Shown here piece after piece: positions 15,832 through 23,269 of a stretch of DNA of 23,721 nt; position 1 is the first letter of the stretch; every line of letters starts with the position of its first letter. A model generated the notes under the pieces. The model ran no database searches. It was not told the origin of the DNA and saw only the letters and a list, made by a program, of their open reading frames with translations. The stretch is from an uncultured Actinomycetes bacterium (GTDB lineage: Bacteria; Actinomycetota; Actinomycetes; Nanopelagicales; Nanopelagicaceae): assembly GCA_903832395.1 (NCBI GenBank), contig CAILBF010000188.1, positions 1-23,721 on the forward strand. Reading direction: 5' to 3'. A program made the translations under genes and the position numbers.

Positions 15832-16383
15832 ATGAAAATTAAGCGTAAATCCATAATGATGGTTTTTGTCGTGCTATTTGCAATTGCACCGTTCACCCTC
15901 AACCCATCTAACGCATCGATTTTCATGGCCGCTTCACCATCCAATCCATACGGTGGTGCCGCGATCGATCCACTACCCGCTTCTGCAACAATCTTTTCCG
16001 TTACTAATGGAAAGAAGACGGTCAACTATTCTAAGAACTCGCTTCTTGCCATTAAATCAACGATCATCACAATCCAGGAACCCTTTGTTAAGAAAAAGCA
16101 GAGTTTTACGGTCATTCCACTTGATTATTTCCTAGCTAGAAGTGCAATTACCTCTTCAATGACCATCGACACGATTGCGCTCAATGACTATATATATACG
16201 AATAAGGCTGGAAATTTCAGCCAAGCCAAGGCCTATTTAGCATTTAAAAGGTTTGGAAAAGATATTCCGTACAACGAAGGCGGACCGATCAGAATTGTTT
16301 TTGATACCTCTAGCTCGTGGTTTAAATACTTAGATGCTTGGAACTGGTCGCTACGTACAATTAAGGTTAAGAAAACTGCCTAA
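15832..16383 (+). CDS. Secreted small protein resembling a molybdopterin-binding (SUOX-type) fold
   Basis: This 183-residue protein begins with a signal peptide or N-terminal anchor (KIKRK then a hydrophobic stretch at 8-21, cut possibly near NASIF). The mature part contains IALNDY (115-120), AYLAFKRFGKDIP (134-146), GGPIRIVFD (150-158) and a terminal WNWSLRTIKV. From memory this ordered pattern matches small periplasmic proteins annotated as oxidoreductase molybdopterin-binding that sit beside sensor kinases and cyclases. There is no Cys anywhere, so it cannot provide the usual Mo-ligating Cys and is unlikely to be a molybdoenzyme; a sensor-partner or ligand-binding role is inferred. GAGGAG (15819-15824) 7 nt upstream supports ATG 15832. 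Its 3' end overlaps the kinase ORF. Confidence 0.65.
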   Translation: MKIKRKSIMMVFVVLFAIAPFTLNPSNASIFMAASPSNPYGGAAIDPLPASATIFSVTNGKKTVNYSKNSLLAIKSTIITIQEPFVKKKQSFTVIPLDYFLARSAITSSMTIDTIALNDYIYTNKAGNFSQAKAYLAFKRFGKDIPYNEGGPIRIVFDTSSSWFKYLDAWNWSLRTIKVKKTA

Positions 16384-18118
16384 CTTTAGGAAGCAAAATC
16401 CAGAGTTAAAGGTTGGTTTTAGTCTCAATTCCTTTCAACTCGTTTTACTTTTTGCCATCATTTCCACCCTGGTATCTTTGACGGTCTTAACTGGCGATAT
16501 ATCTCGAGGCGCATCAAAGGATGTCAACCTCTTTTCCTCTGCCGAACTTGCTTCTACATCACTACTTTTTGCTCAAAGGGAATCACTGGCCTATACAACT
16601 AGGTTCGCTCAGTGGGTTGGTGGCGAGGTTGAAAGACGCGACGTGCAGATTGCACGAGCGCTATTGGCACAACGTCTAAATGTGGTTACCTCTTCGAATT
16701 TAACTGCCGGCGCACTATTTTCGCAGGACTATTTCAAGAACCTCGACGAGGCCGACAAGATACTTGCCGCGGCTCAACCGGGAATCCTGCCTCGGAGTGA
16801 AGCCAAAGCAATCGATATTCAATCTAAAGCATTTATAGATTCAATGCTTATAGAAACTCGCAAACTCGTCGTTGTATATCAAAATAATCTGGACTTAGTG
16901 TTGGCTAAAGCTGCAGTGGATCGACGCCACAAGGCAGAACAATCCCTCTTTGTCCTGCTTCTCTTCTTAGCTTTGGCGCTAATATTTTTTGCATCCCTTA
17001 TATTTACTTTGGTTAAGCAGTATCGGGCAAATACCAAAGCCAATTTGGAGCAGCTACGCCAGATTACTGAAGCAAATATGCAGCTAACTCAGTCGCGAAT
17101 GGTCGTAGATCAACTAGAAATTTTGGATGAGCGAAAGAATATTTTCATCACTACAGTGAATCACGAGCTACGGACCCCGTTGACATCAATTGTCGGATAT
17201 ATCGATATTTTACGCGAGAAAATGGAAGATACGGCCGATGATGATTTACTCAAAGTCATTGAGGTTCTTGAGCGAAATTCCGAGAGTCTACTAAATCTAG
17301 TGGAAGATATTCTCTCCTTAACCAATCTTGAATCTGGGGCAAGCGGTTTGCTTAAGTCAGAAAATGACGTCACAGAGATAATTAATGACGCAATGCTCTC
17401 CCTGAGTCCATTGGCAGAGGCCTCACATATAGCTATAACTCTGAGCGTTGAAGAGGGGATTCCGACGGCAATAGATGCAAATAGAAATCAGTTCTCGGAG
17501 ATACTAACGAATCTTTTAAGTAATGCGATTAAGTTTAGTAACGATGGTGGTTCCGTGCATGTTCACGTTGATAAAGGAATCACGAACAAACCAACGAAAA
17601 TGCTTCGAATATCCGTTAGTGATCAAGGAATCGGTATTCCTCAGTCAGAGTTGGAGAATGTATTCGCAAGTTTCTTTAGAGCTAGCAATGCTAGAAAGAG
17701 CGAGGTGACCGGCACCGGACTCGGTTTATCAATTGTGTCACGAATAGTTGAGGAACATCACGGAAGTATCACGGTCGAGTCGACTCTAAACGTTGGAACA
17801 ACATTTAGAGTTGAAGTACCTATGTACCTTTCGGAGATTGATGAATATATTGACGCCCATAAAATAGATGTTTTAGTTCGCGCGATAGTCGCGATAGAAA
17901 CATCGAAGGTTAGTGAGTTAGGTAGCGTCTGTCATGAGATGATTGGGGTCTTAGGGTTTTACAGTTTAGAAAGTATGGGGAGTGAGATTTCGAAGTTCTC
18001 TACATGGTTAAAGGCGAATGGAACAACGGTTGAGGACCAAATCCTCAACCGAAGAGACAAGTTGCTCGAAGTGTTAGGAAGTTGTTTGGCTCAATTACGA
18101 GATACAAGGGAGATATAA
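16334..18118 (+). CDS. Membrane sensor histidine kinase with C-terminal HPt-like segment
   Basis: This 594-residue kinase has TM1 (about 33-52), a helical extracytoplasmic domain (about 53-203), TM2 (about 204-228), and a coiled-coil linker to about 265. The HisKA box is NHELRTPL with His277. The catalytic domain shows the N-box NLLSNAIKFS (393-402), DQGIGIP (430-436) and GTGLGLSIVSRI (460-471). After the ATPase domain (ending about 498) there is an unusual 95-residue tail containing SVCHEMIGVLGFYSL (His534), which resembles a divergent HPt domain. The ATG at 16334 overlaps the preceding gene by 50 bp and lacks a good ribosome-binding site; no in-frame ATG, GTG or TTG follows before TM1, though a CTG at 16376 exists. 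The stop abuts the next gene's GTG. Confidence 0.88.
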   Translation: MLGTGRYVQLRLRKLPNFRKQNPELKVGFSLNSFQLVLLFAIISTLVSLTVLTGDISRGASKDVNLFSSAELASTSLLFAQRESLAYTTRFAQWVGGEVERRDVQIARALLAQRLNVVTSSNLTAGALFSQDYFKNLDEADKILAAAQPGILPRSEAKAIDIQSKAFIDSMLIETRKLVVVYQNNLDLVLAKAAVDRRHKAEQSLFVLLLFLALALIFFASLIFTLVKQYRANTKANLEQLRQITEANMQLTQSRMVVDQLEILDERKNIFITTVNHELRTPLTSIVGYIDILREKMEDTADDDLLKVIEVLERNSESLLNLVEDILSLTNLESGASGLLKSENDVTEIINDAMLSLSPLAEASHIAITLSVEEGIPTAIDANRNQFSEILTNLLSNAIKFSNDGGSVHVHVDKGITNKPTKMLRISVSDQGIGIPQSELENVFASFFRASNARKSEVTGTGLGLSIVSRIVEEHHGSITVESTLNVGTTFRVEVPMYLSEIDEYIDAHKIDVLVRAIVAIETSKVSELGSVCHEMIGVLGFYSLESMGSEISKFSTWLKANGTTVEDQILNRRDKLLEVLGSCLAQLRDTREI

Positions 18119-18796
18119 GTGAAAGACCTAGTTTTAGTAGTTGATGACAACGCAGATATTCGAGCGTTCGTGAGGTTGAGTCTTGAAACCCAGGATTTTC
18201 GCGTTATTGAAGCCATAAACGCAATCGAAGCCATGGTTAAGTTAGTAAACGATAAACCGAACCTCATTATTTTGGATATTGGGATAGGACAGCCCGATGG
18301 TCTTGAGGTCTGCCGAGAAATTAGAAAGCATTCCGAGGTGCCTATTATCATGCTGACAGTTCGTGATGATGAGATTGATGAAGCAATGTGTCTAGCAGCA
18401 GGCGCCAATGACTACATAACCAAGCCCGTCTCAAAGACAATTTTGGGTTTGCGCGTTGCAAACCAGCTGCGGACAAAAAAGGACACTACTTCATCTGCTC
18501 GAACCGTGCTTGAGGCTGGGGGACTTTCCCTAGATCTCTTAACTCGCGAACTAAGAGTTGGCGACGTTTTAGTACCAATCACACGCACAGAATTTGATTT
18601 TATTCATCTCCTGATGGAGGAGCCAAACCGAGTCTTTACACGCGCTCAAGTAAGTCATGCAATTGGAATCTCTGCTGAGTTCACGAGTGATCACTTACTC
18701 GATACGCATGCATCGCGTCTTCGTATAAAGATTCTCAACGCTGGGGGTCCGCGCGCAATTTCGGCTGTACGTGCTGTGGGGTACCGATTTATTTAG
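18119..18796 (+). CDS. OmpR-family response regulator
   Basis: This 225-residue DNA-binding regulator has a receiver (1 to about 118) with VDDNAD (8-13), phospho-acceptor Asp53 (LIILDIGIG), Thr80 and Lys102 (ITKPVS), then a winged-helix output domain (about 128-225) with RELRVGDVLVPITRTEFDFIHLL and the terminal GYRFI typical of OmpR/PhoB. The wing shows RAVGYRF. It starts with GTG directly after the kinase TAA, with AAGGGAG upstream, so the two are a co-translated kinase-regulator pair. Its target promoters are unknown; autoregulation of the 15252-15422 region is a reasonable guess. Confidence 0.93.
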   Translation: MKDLVLVVDDNADIRAFVRLSLETQDFRVIEAINAIEAMVKLVNDKPNLIILDIGIGQPDGLEVCREIRKHSEVPIIMLTVRDDEIDEAMCLAAGANDYITKPVSKTILGLRVANQLRTKKDTTSSARTVLEAGGLSLDLLTRELRVGDVLVPITRTEFDFIHLLMEEPNRVFTRAQVSHAIGISAEFTSDHLLDTHASRLRIKILNAGGPRAISAVRAVGYRFI

Positions 18797-18807
18797 GCTG
18801 CGGGCAC

Positions 18808-18813
18808 TAACCT
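18808..18813 (+). promoter_or_regulatory. Candidate leaderless -10 box of the amidase gene
   Basis: TAACCT ends 6 nt before the ATG at 18820, which lacks a Shine-Dalgarno sequence. This would start the mRNA at the initiation codon. The -35 region lies in the end of the regulator gene and is not recognisable. Confidence 0.45.
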
Positions 18814-18819
18814 TGGCCA

Positions 18820-20217
18820 ATGCCTTACTTGCCTTCTGCTTTTGATTCAATCAATGCTTTGCGTTCAGGCGCATCGACTCCAGCATCTCTTGTAACGGAA
18901 GCTCTGGATCGAATTACAGAGATTGATGCAACTGGATATGAACTCAATTCAATTTTAGCGCTTGCGCCAAAAGCCGATCCATTCGATTTTGATTCTGATT
19001 CGCCATTAGCGGGATTGCCAATAGTTATTAAAGACAATATTGAGGCAGTTGGGTTGCCGGGAACTGCGGGCTCTATGGCACTCCTTGATCACCCCGTCGT
19101 TGAAGACTCGCCTTTAACTAAACGACTTCGCGAGGCTGGCGCCAACATCATCGCATCTACAAATCTTTCGGAGTGGGCAAACATTCGATCGACTTCATCG
19201 ACAAGTGGCTGGTCTGCCGTGGGTGGTTTAACTGCCAATCCTTGGATTCACAAACACAGCGCAGGTGGTTCATCATCTGGCTCGGGGGCCGCCATTGCCG
19301 CAGGTCTTGTCACATTAGCCGTTGGAACAGAGACGGATGGCTCGATTATTTGTCCAGCATCTCTTAACGGCTGTGTTGGAATTAAACCTACCGTCGGTCT
19401 TGTTCCGACTAAAGGCGTTATTCCAATTAGCTCGAAACAAGATTCACCTGGTCCAATGGCGCGTTCGGTAAAAGATGCGGCACTGTTACTAGAAATCATG
19501 AGCGCTACAACTGGGTTAGTTAGCGCAAGTGAAGACACAAGAAATTTGAAGATCGGAATCGTACGTTCGTGGCTAACCGGTCATGCTGAAACCGATGCTT
19601 TATTTGATTCGGCAATCTCTACATTATCTAAAGCCGGAGTTACATTGGTTGAAGTTGCACTCAAAGCCCCAAGTGAAGAGACGGGCAATGACGAATATGA
19701 ATCCCTGCTCCATGAGTTAATGGATGAGCTGGGGGCATATTTAAGCGTACGTGCCGATACTTCACTTAAATCCTTGGCCGACGTTGTGGCATTTAACTAT
19801 GCTCATAAAGATAGCGAACTGAAATTCTTTGCCCAGGAGTTATTTGATAAAGCCCTCACCCTGGGTGGACGAAACAGTGCCTATCAAGCAAAGCGCGCCC
19901 GAAATCTGAGTTGGGCGCAGAAAACATTAGATAAAGGCTTAGCCGATGTGGATGTATTAATCGGTGCTACGTACTCGCCTGCTTGGATAAGCACATTGGG
20001 TTCGGGGGATTCTTACGGTGATAATTCCTGGATCACTATGGCCCCTGCAATTAGCGGCACGCCGATTGGAACTGTTCCTATGGGAATTAGCGAGGGACTA
20101 CCTGTTGGTTTAGGAGTTGTTGCTAGAGGGCACGATGAGCTTCGCTTAGTAACTGCACTCGCACAGATTGAACGGGCCCTTGATTTAGGAGTGCTTGTAC
20201 CAACATTTACTAAATAG
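18820..20217 (+). CDS. Amidase-signature family hydrolase
   Basis: This 465-residue protein has the Ser-cisSer-Lys triad of the amidase signature family: Lys71 in IVIKDNIEA, the cis-Ser about Ser151 in AGGSSSGSGAA, and the nucleophile Ser175 in GTETDGSI, with the expected 24-residue spacing between the serines. CVGIKPTVGLVPTKG follows as usual. It would hydrolyse a small amide. No GatB or GatC genes are adjacent, and the C-terminal part is unlike GatA, so tRNA amidotransferase function is unlikely; the substrate is unknown. It is separated from the regulator by 23 bp and ends convergently 42 bp from the ABC ATPase gene, with no clear terminator between. Confidence 0.88.
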   Translation: MPYLPSAFDSINALRSGASTPASLVTEALDRITEIDATGYELNSILALAPKADPFDFDSDSPLAGLPIVIKDNIEAVGLPGTAGSMALLDHPVVEDSPLTKRLREAGANIIASTNLSEWANIRSTSSTSGWSAVGGLTANPWIHKHSAGGSSSGSGAAIAAGLVTLAVGTETDGSIICPASLNGCVGIKPTVGLVPTKGVIPISSKQDSPGPMARSVKDAALLLEIMSATTGLVSASEDTRNLKIGIVRSWLTGHAETDALFDSAISTLSKAGVTLVEVALKAPSEETGNDEYESLLHELMDELGAYLSVRADTSLKSLADVVAFNYAHKDSELKFFAQELFDKALTLGGRNSAYQAKRARNLSWAQKTLDKGLADVDVLIGATYSPAWISTLGSGDSYGDNSWITMAPAISGTPIGTVPMGISEGLPVGLGVVARGHDELRLVTALAQIERALDLGVLVPTFTK

Positions 20218-20259
20218 AGATATCAGCGCTCAGTGACCTATAAATACGCACAATAGCGG

Positions 20260-20949
20260 CTACTTCAGACTCACTTTTCCATTTGCAATCATTAAGTGAG
20301 TTTTAGCTCGCTTAGCGATGGCTGAATCATGAGTAACCATAATGAGAGTTAGACCTTTATCGCGCCAAATGCCCTCTAGTAGATCTATAATTTGATCGCG
20401 AGTATCTTGGTCAAGATTTCCAGTTGGCTCATCGGCAAGCAAAACATCGGGATTCTTAACGAGTGCACGCGCAATAGCCACACGTTGTTGTTGGCCACCA
20501 GATAGCTCAGAAGGTAAGTGGGTAGCCCGATCAGCCAGACCCATTAACTCAAGTGCTTGCATTGAGCGATCTCTACGCTCCACGCTGGAGACACCCATTG
20601 GAACTAAAGCGGTCTCAACATTCTCAAGTGCATTAAGTGTTGGGATTAAGTTAAATGTCTGGAAAATAAAGCCAATTTGCTGACCACGTGTTTTAGCCAG
20701 TTGGGCCTCACTCATGTTTTCAAGATTTTGACCTAACAATGTAATCGAACCCGATGTTGGTTTATCCAATCCGCCCAACATCTGCAGAAGAGTTGATTTA
20801 CCACCACCAGTTGGTCCTTGAATGCTAATCAAATCACCGGTATTAATCGTTAAGTCAACGTTATTAAGTGCATTGATGTCTTTGCCTTTTTGTACATATC
20901 GCTTCGTTAAACCCTTGAGTTCGTAGAGCACTTGAGTTGTCTCTGACAT
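20260..20949 (-). CDS. ABC transporter ATP-binding protein, MacB/LolD type
   Basis: This 229-residue ATPase shows Walker A GPTGGGKS (45-52), the Q-loop FIFQTFNLIPTLNALENVE typical of the MacB/LolD/FtsE group, signature LSGGQQQ (149-155), Walker B and D-loop LLADEPTGNLD (170-180), and H-loop His207. It would power the permease encoded immediately upstream. Members of this group do mechanotransmission (extrusion or release of envelope substrates) rather than classical import. AGGAG lies 9 nt before the ATG, inside the end of the permease gene, whose TAA abuts this ATG. Confidence 0.93.
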   Translation of the reverse strand: MSETTQVLYELKGLTKRYVQKGKDINALNNVDLTINTGDLISIQGPTGGGKSTLLQMLGGLDKPTSGSITLLGQNLENMSEAQLAKTRGQQIGFIFQTFNLIPTLNALENVETALVPMGVSSVERRDRSMQALELMGLADRATHLPSELSGGQQQRVAIARALVKNPDVLLADEPTGNLDQDTRDQIIDLLEGIWRDKGLTLIMVTHDSAIAKRAKTHLMIANGKVSLK

Positions 20950-22428
20950 TTATTCCACACTCCTAAATGCACTCGCTGGGGTAAGTCGGGCCGCTCTCCA
21001 TGCTCCAAATGCTCCCGCTACTAATCCACCAAGAAGGGCGATTGCAACAGCGAGCAGAAGCGTTGAGATTGATAAATTAATATGTAGTTTCACACTCGTA
21101 GCGGCATTATTAATTCGGCCAAATCCTCCGAAACCACCACCACCTCCGCCACGTTGTCCGGCAAACCTTCCCGGTACTCCGCCACCAAAGGGGGAAGTCT
21201 GACCTGCCGCTGAGGAAAGCGCTGGCGCTACCGAGTTAATGATCAAGATTCCAATTGTGCCAATCAGTAAACCAAGGAAAGCTGCGATTGCACTCGTCAC
21301 GAAAGTCTCACCCATAATCTGGCGAACAATTCTTGAATTTCTCCAGCCGATGGCCTTTAGCGTTCCGAACTCACGAACTCGGCGATTCACGCCAGAGGAA
21401 GTAAATAGTCCGGCAACTGCAAATGCAACTAGTAGAACGATTATTGAGAGCCACTTTCCGAGAGTGCCTACAAGACCCGATGCCGACGAGAGAGATCCAG
21501 TCAAAGAGGCGGCCAAATCTGCTTGAGAACTAATGGTTGCCTTAGGAAATATCACCAGTAATTCCTGCTTAATTACTGGGATATTAGAGGCTTTCTTTGC
21601 ACTGATATAAATATTTGTAACTAGCCCGGGTTTTGCTACAAGAGTTTGCGCAGTATCTAGTGGAATATAGATATTCGAACTAGTTTCTGCGCTTCCACCA
21701 CTTGAGGAAATTAATCCGACAACTTTGAAGTTGGCTGATTTAAGAACTAATGTGTCACCCACCTTGATTTTATTGGCTGTAGCATAAACCGAATCAACAA
21801 CTGCGACATTTTGTCCCGTATCAGAGCTTGCCAACATTCGACCACCATCAATATTGACACCCTTGAGTGGGCCAACATTTGCACCTGCTACATCAATTCC
21901 TTCGACGGTTTTTGAATTAACTTCAAAATTTCCACGGCCTTGCTGGCCATTTCCCTGGTCACCTTGTGCTAATCCACCAGCGCTTTGATTTGGAATAGTG
22001 CCTTTAAAGGAGATGCTACTTAGCTTCAATGTTGCAGATGATCCAGCAATGCCATTTAAGGCAGCCACTTGATTGAGTAAAGTTGTATCAAAGGTTGCTG
22101 AAAAACGAGCGATATCTAATCGGTCTTGAGCGAAAGTACTAAAATCTGGACGCTGAGTTGGAACGCCTGGAGTCCCCGGAGTTGCATTCGGGTCGCCATT
22201 AAAACTAAAGCGCTGTCCGCCGGCGGTAGGGAGTGCGGATTGGGAAACAGTTACATCTGTCCCGATTCCATAAAGACCGCTCAATACTTTTTCTTGCGCC
22301 GAATTAATTCCGGCAGAGGCTGCACTGACGATGACAACTAAGCCAATTGCGATTGCTAAGGCAATGGAGACCAAAGCTGTCTGACGTTTTCTTTTGCTTA
22401 GTTCGCGACCTAAATATGTAAAAAACAC
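20950..22428 (-). CDS. ABC transporter permease, MacB/FtsX family with Gly-rich loop
   Basis: This 492-residue permease has the MacB layout: TM1 (about 18-40), a large extracytoplasmic domain (about 41-320), TM2 (about 325-345), TM3 (about 376-400) and TM4 (about 453-480), with the cytoplasmic VNRRVREFGTLKAIGWR segment that contacts the ATPase. Two low-complexity insertions stand out: a Gln/Gly-rich stretch at about 149-167 in the extracytoplasmic domain and a Gly-rich loop at 412-438 between TM3 and TM4. The start is GTG at 22428 with AGGGG 4 nt upstream. Export of peptides, lipids or antibiotics is typical of the family; the substrate is not known. Confidence 0.9.
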   Translation of the reverse strand: MFFTYLGRELSKRKRQTALVSIALAIAIGLVVIVSAASAGINSAQEKVLSGLYGIGTDVTVSQSALPTAGGQRFSFNGDPNATPGTPGVPTQRPDFSTFAQDRLDIARFSATFDTTLLNQVAALNGIAGSSATLKLSSISFKGTIPNQSAGGLAQGDQGNGQQGRGNFEVNSKTVEGIDVAGANVGPLKGVNIDGGRMLASSDTGQNVAVVDSVYATANKIKVGDTLVLKSANFKVVGLISSSGGSAETSSNIYIPLDTAQTLVAKPGLVTNIYISAKKASNIPVIKQELLVIFPKATISSQADLAASLTGSLSSASGLVGTLGKWLSIIVLLVAFAVAGLFTSSGVNRRVREFGTLKAIGWRNSRIVRQIMGETFVTSAIAAFLGLLIGTIGILIINSVAPALSSAAGQTSPFGGGVPGRFAGQRGGGGGGFGGFGRINNAATSVKLHINLSISTLLLAVAIALLGGLVAGAFGAWRAARLTPASAFRSVE

Positions 22429-22556
22429 GGTGCCCCTAAAAAATTCGACTAGAGGGAATTTATCTAACTTGCCCTAGATGTGGCCCTTTTTAACCTGAGA
22501 ATTCACCTAGAGTATGCAGGAGCTTATGGACCGGTTGAGCCTGGACGTTGAAATCC

Positions 22557-23207
22557 TCAGCGTTGAATTAGGATTTGATCCAGCGGCTTGCGAACGAGAT
22601 CAGGAACAACGCAGTCCTCGGCCGGATAACCAACCGGGAATAAGATAAATGGTCGCTCGGTTACGGGTCGCTCAAATATTTCATTGAGAAAGCCCATTGG
22701 GTTTGGGGTGTGCGTTAGCGTCGCTAAGCCCATTGTGTGCAAACTGGCAATAAATAATCCGCAGGCAATACCGACAGATTCACTAACGTAATAATTTTTG
22801 ACAAGAGAGCCATCGGGTAAAGGCGTCGATTTTTGGGCAAAAGCTACAACTATCCAAGGCACAACATCTAAGTAACTCTTATCTGAGTTAGTTCCGATAT
22901 GGGCAAGGGCTTGGCGCCAAGCAGGTGGCAGACGCCCGCCCTCATAGTTTTCGCGCTCTTCAATTTCAGCAGCCATTCGAATGCGATGTTTAACATCGGG
23001 ATCATTAGTTGCCACAAAGGTCCAAGGTTGTTGGTGCGCACCGCTCGGCGCGGTATTGGCGGTCAAGACGGCGGTTTCAATAACCTCTTTAGGAATGGGC
23101 TCATCTGAAAACATCCGCACGCTTCGGCGGCCCTCCATTAATTGGTGAAAGGCATGGCCTCTAGCTAGACCTTCTTGAATTGGGATCCGTGGTGGTTGAT
23201 AGCGCAT
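22557..23207 (-). CDS. Iodotyrosine-deiodinase-like nitroreductase-fold flavoprotein
   Basis: This 216-residue FMN protein has RRSVRMFS (27-34), TAPSGAHQQPW (52-62) and YYVSESVGIACG (139-150), then LATLTHTPNP and a C-terminal VPDLVRKPLDQI. These match the iodotyrosine deiodinase (IYD) subgroup rather than ordinary nitroreductases. The substrate-zwitterion triad of human IYD (Glu157, Tyr161, Lys182) appears to be kept as Glu84, Tyr88 (E-x3-Y) and Lys110, allowing one inserted residue. It may reductively dehalogenate halotyrosines or reduce related phenols using FMN; physiological substrate unknown. The ATG has no Shine-Dalgarno but has a TATTCT box 6 nt upstream. It lies 62 bp downstream of the cyclopropane-synthase-like gene. 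Confidence 0.85.
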   Translation of the reverse strand: MRYQPPRIPIQEGLARGHAFHQLMEGRRSVRMFSDEPIPKEVIETAVLTANTAPSGAHQQPWTFVATNDPDVKHRIRMAAEIEERENYEGGRLPPAWRQALAHIGTNSDKSYLDVVPWIVVAFAQKSTPLPDGSLVKNYYVSESVGIACGLFIASLHTMGLATLTHTPNPMGFLNEIFERPVTERPFILFPVGYPAEDCVVPDLVRKPLDQILIQR

Positions 23208-23213
23208 GGAGAG

Positions 23214-23219
23214 AGAATA
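23214..23219 (-). promoter_or_regulatory. Candidate leaderless -10 box of the deiodinase-like gene
   Basis: On the minus strand TATTCT ends 6 nt before the ATG at 23207. An alternative box, CATAAT (23221-23226), closer to the TATAAT consensus, would give a leader of about 6 nt. Both predict a nearly or fully leaderless mRNA, in keeping with the absence of a Shine-Dalgarno sequence. Confidence 0.45.
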
Positions 23220-23269
23220 GATTATGCGAGTGTGAAAAGGGCGGATTGTGAAACTTTCTTTCCTCTCGT

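Noticed and set aside
20218..20259. Terminator between the convergent amidase and ABC ATPase genes
   Set aside because: I found only short imperfect repeats around AGCGCT and no T-tract in either direction.
22551..22576. Inverted repeat AAATCCT...AGGATTT at the end of the deiodinase-like gene
   Set aside because: Only 7 A/T-rich base pairs with a 12-nt loop, partly inside coding sequence and with no T-tract on the minus strand, so not a credible terminator.
22514..22648. 44-codon + strand ORF between the permease and deiodinase-like genes
   Set aside because: It overlaps the end of the deiodinase-like gene on the other strand, has no Shine-Dalgarno or leaderless box, and its sequence is not protein-like.
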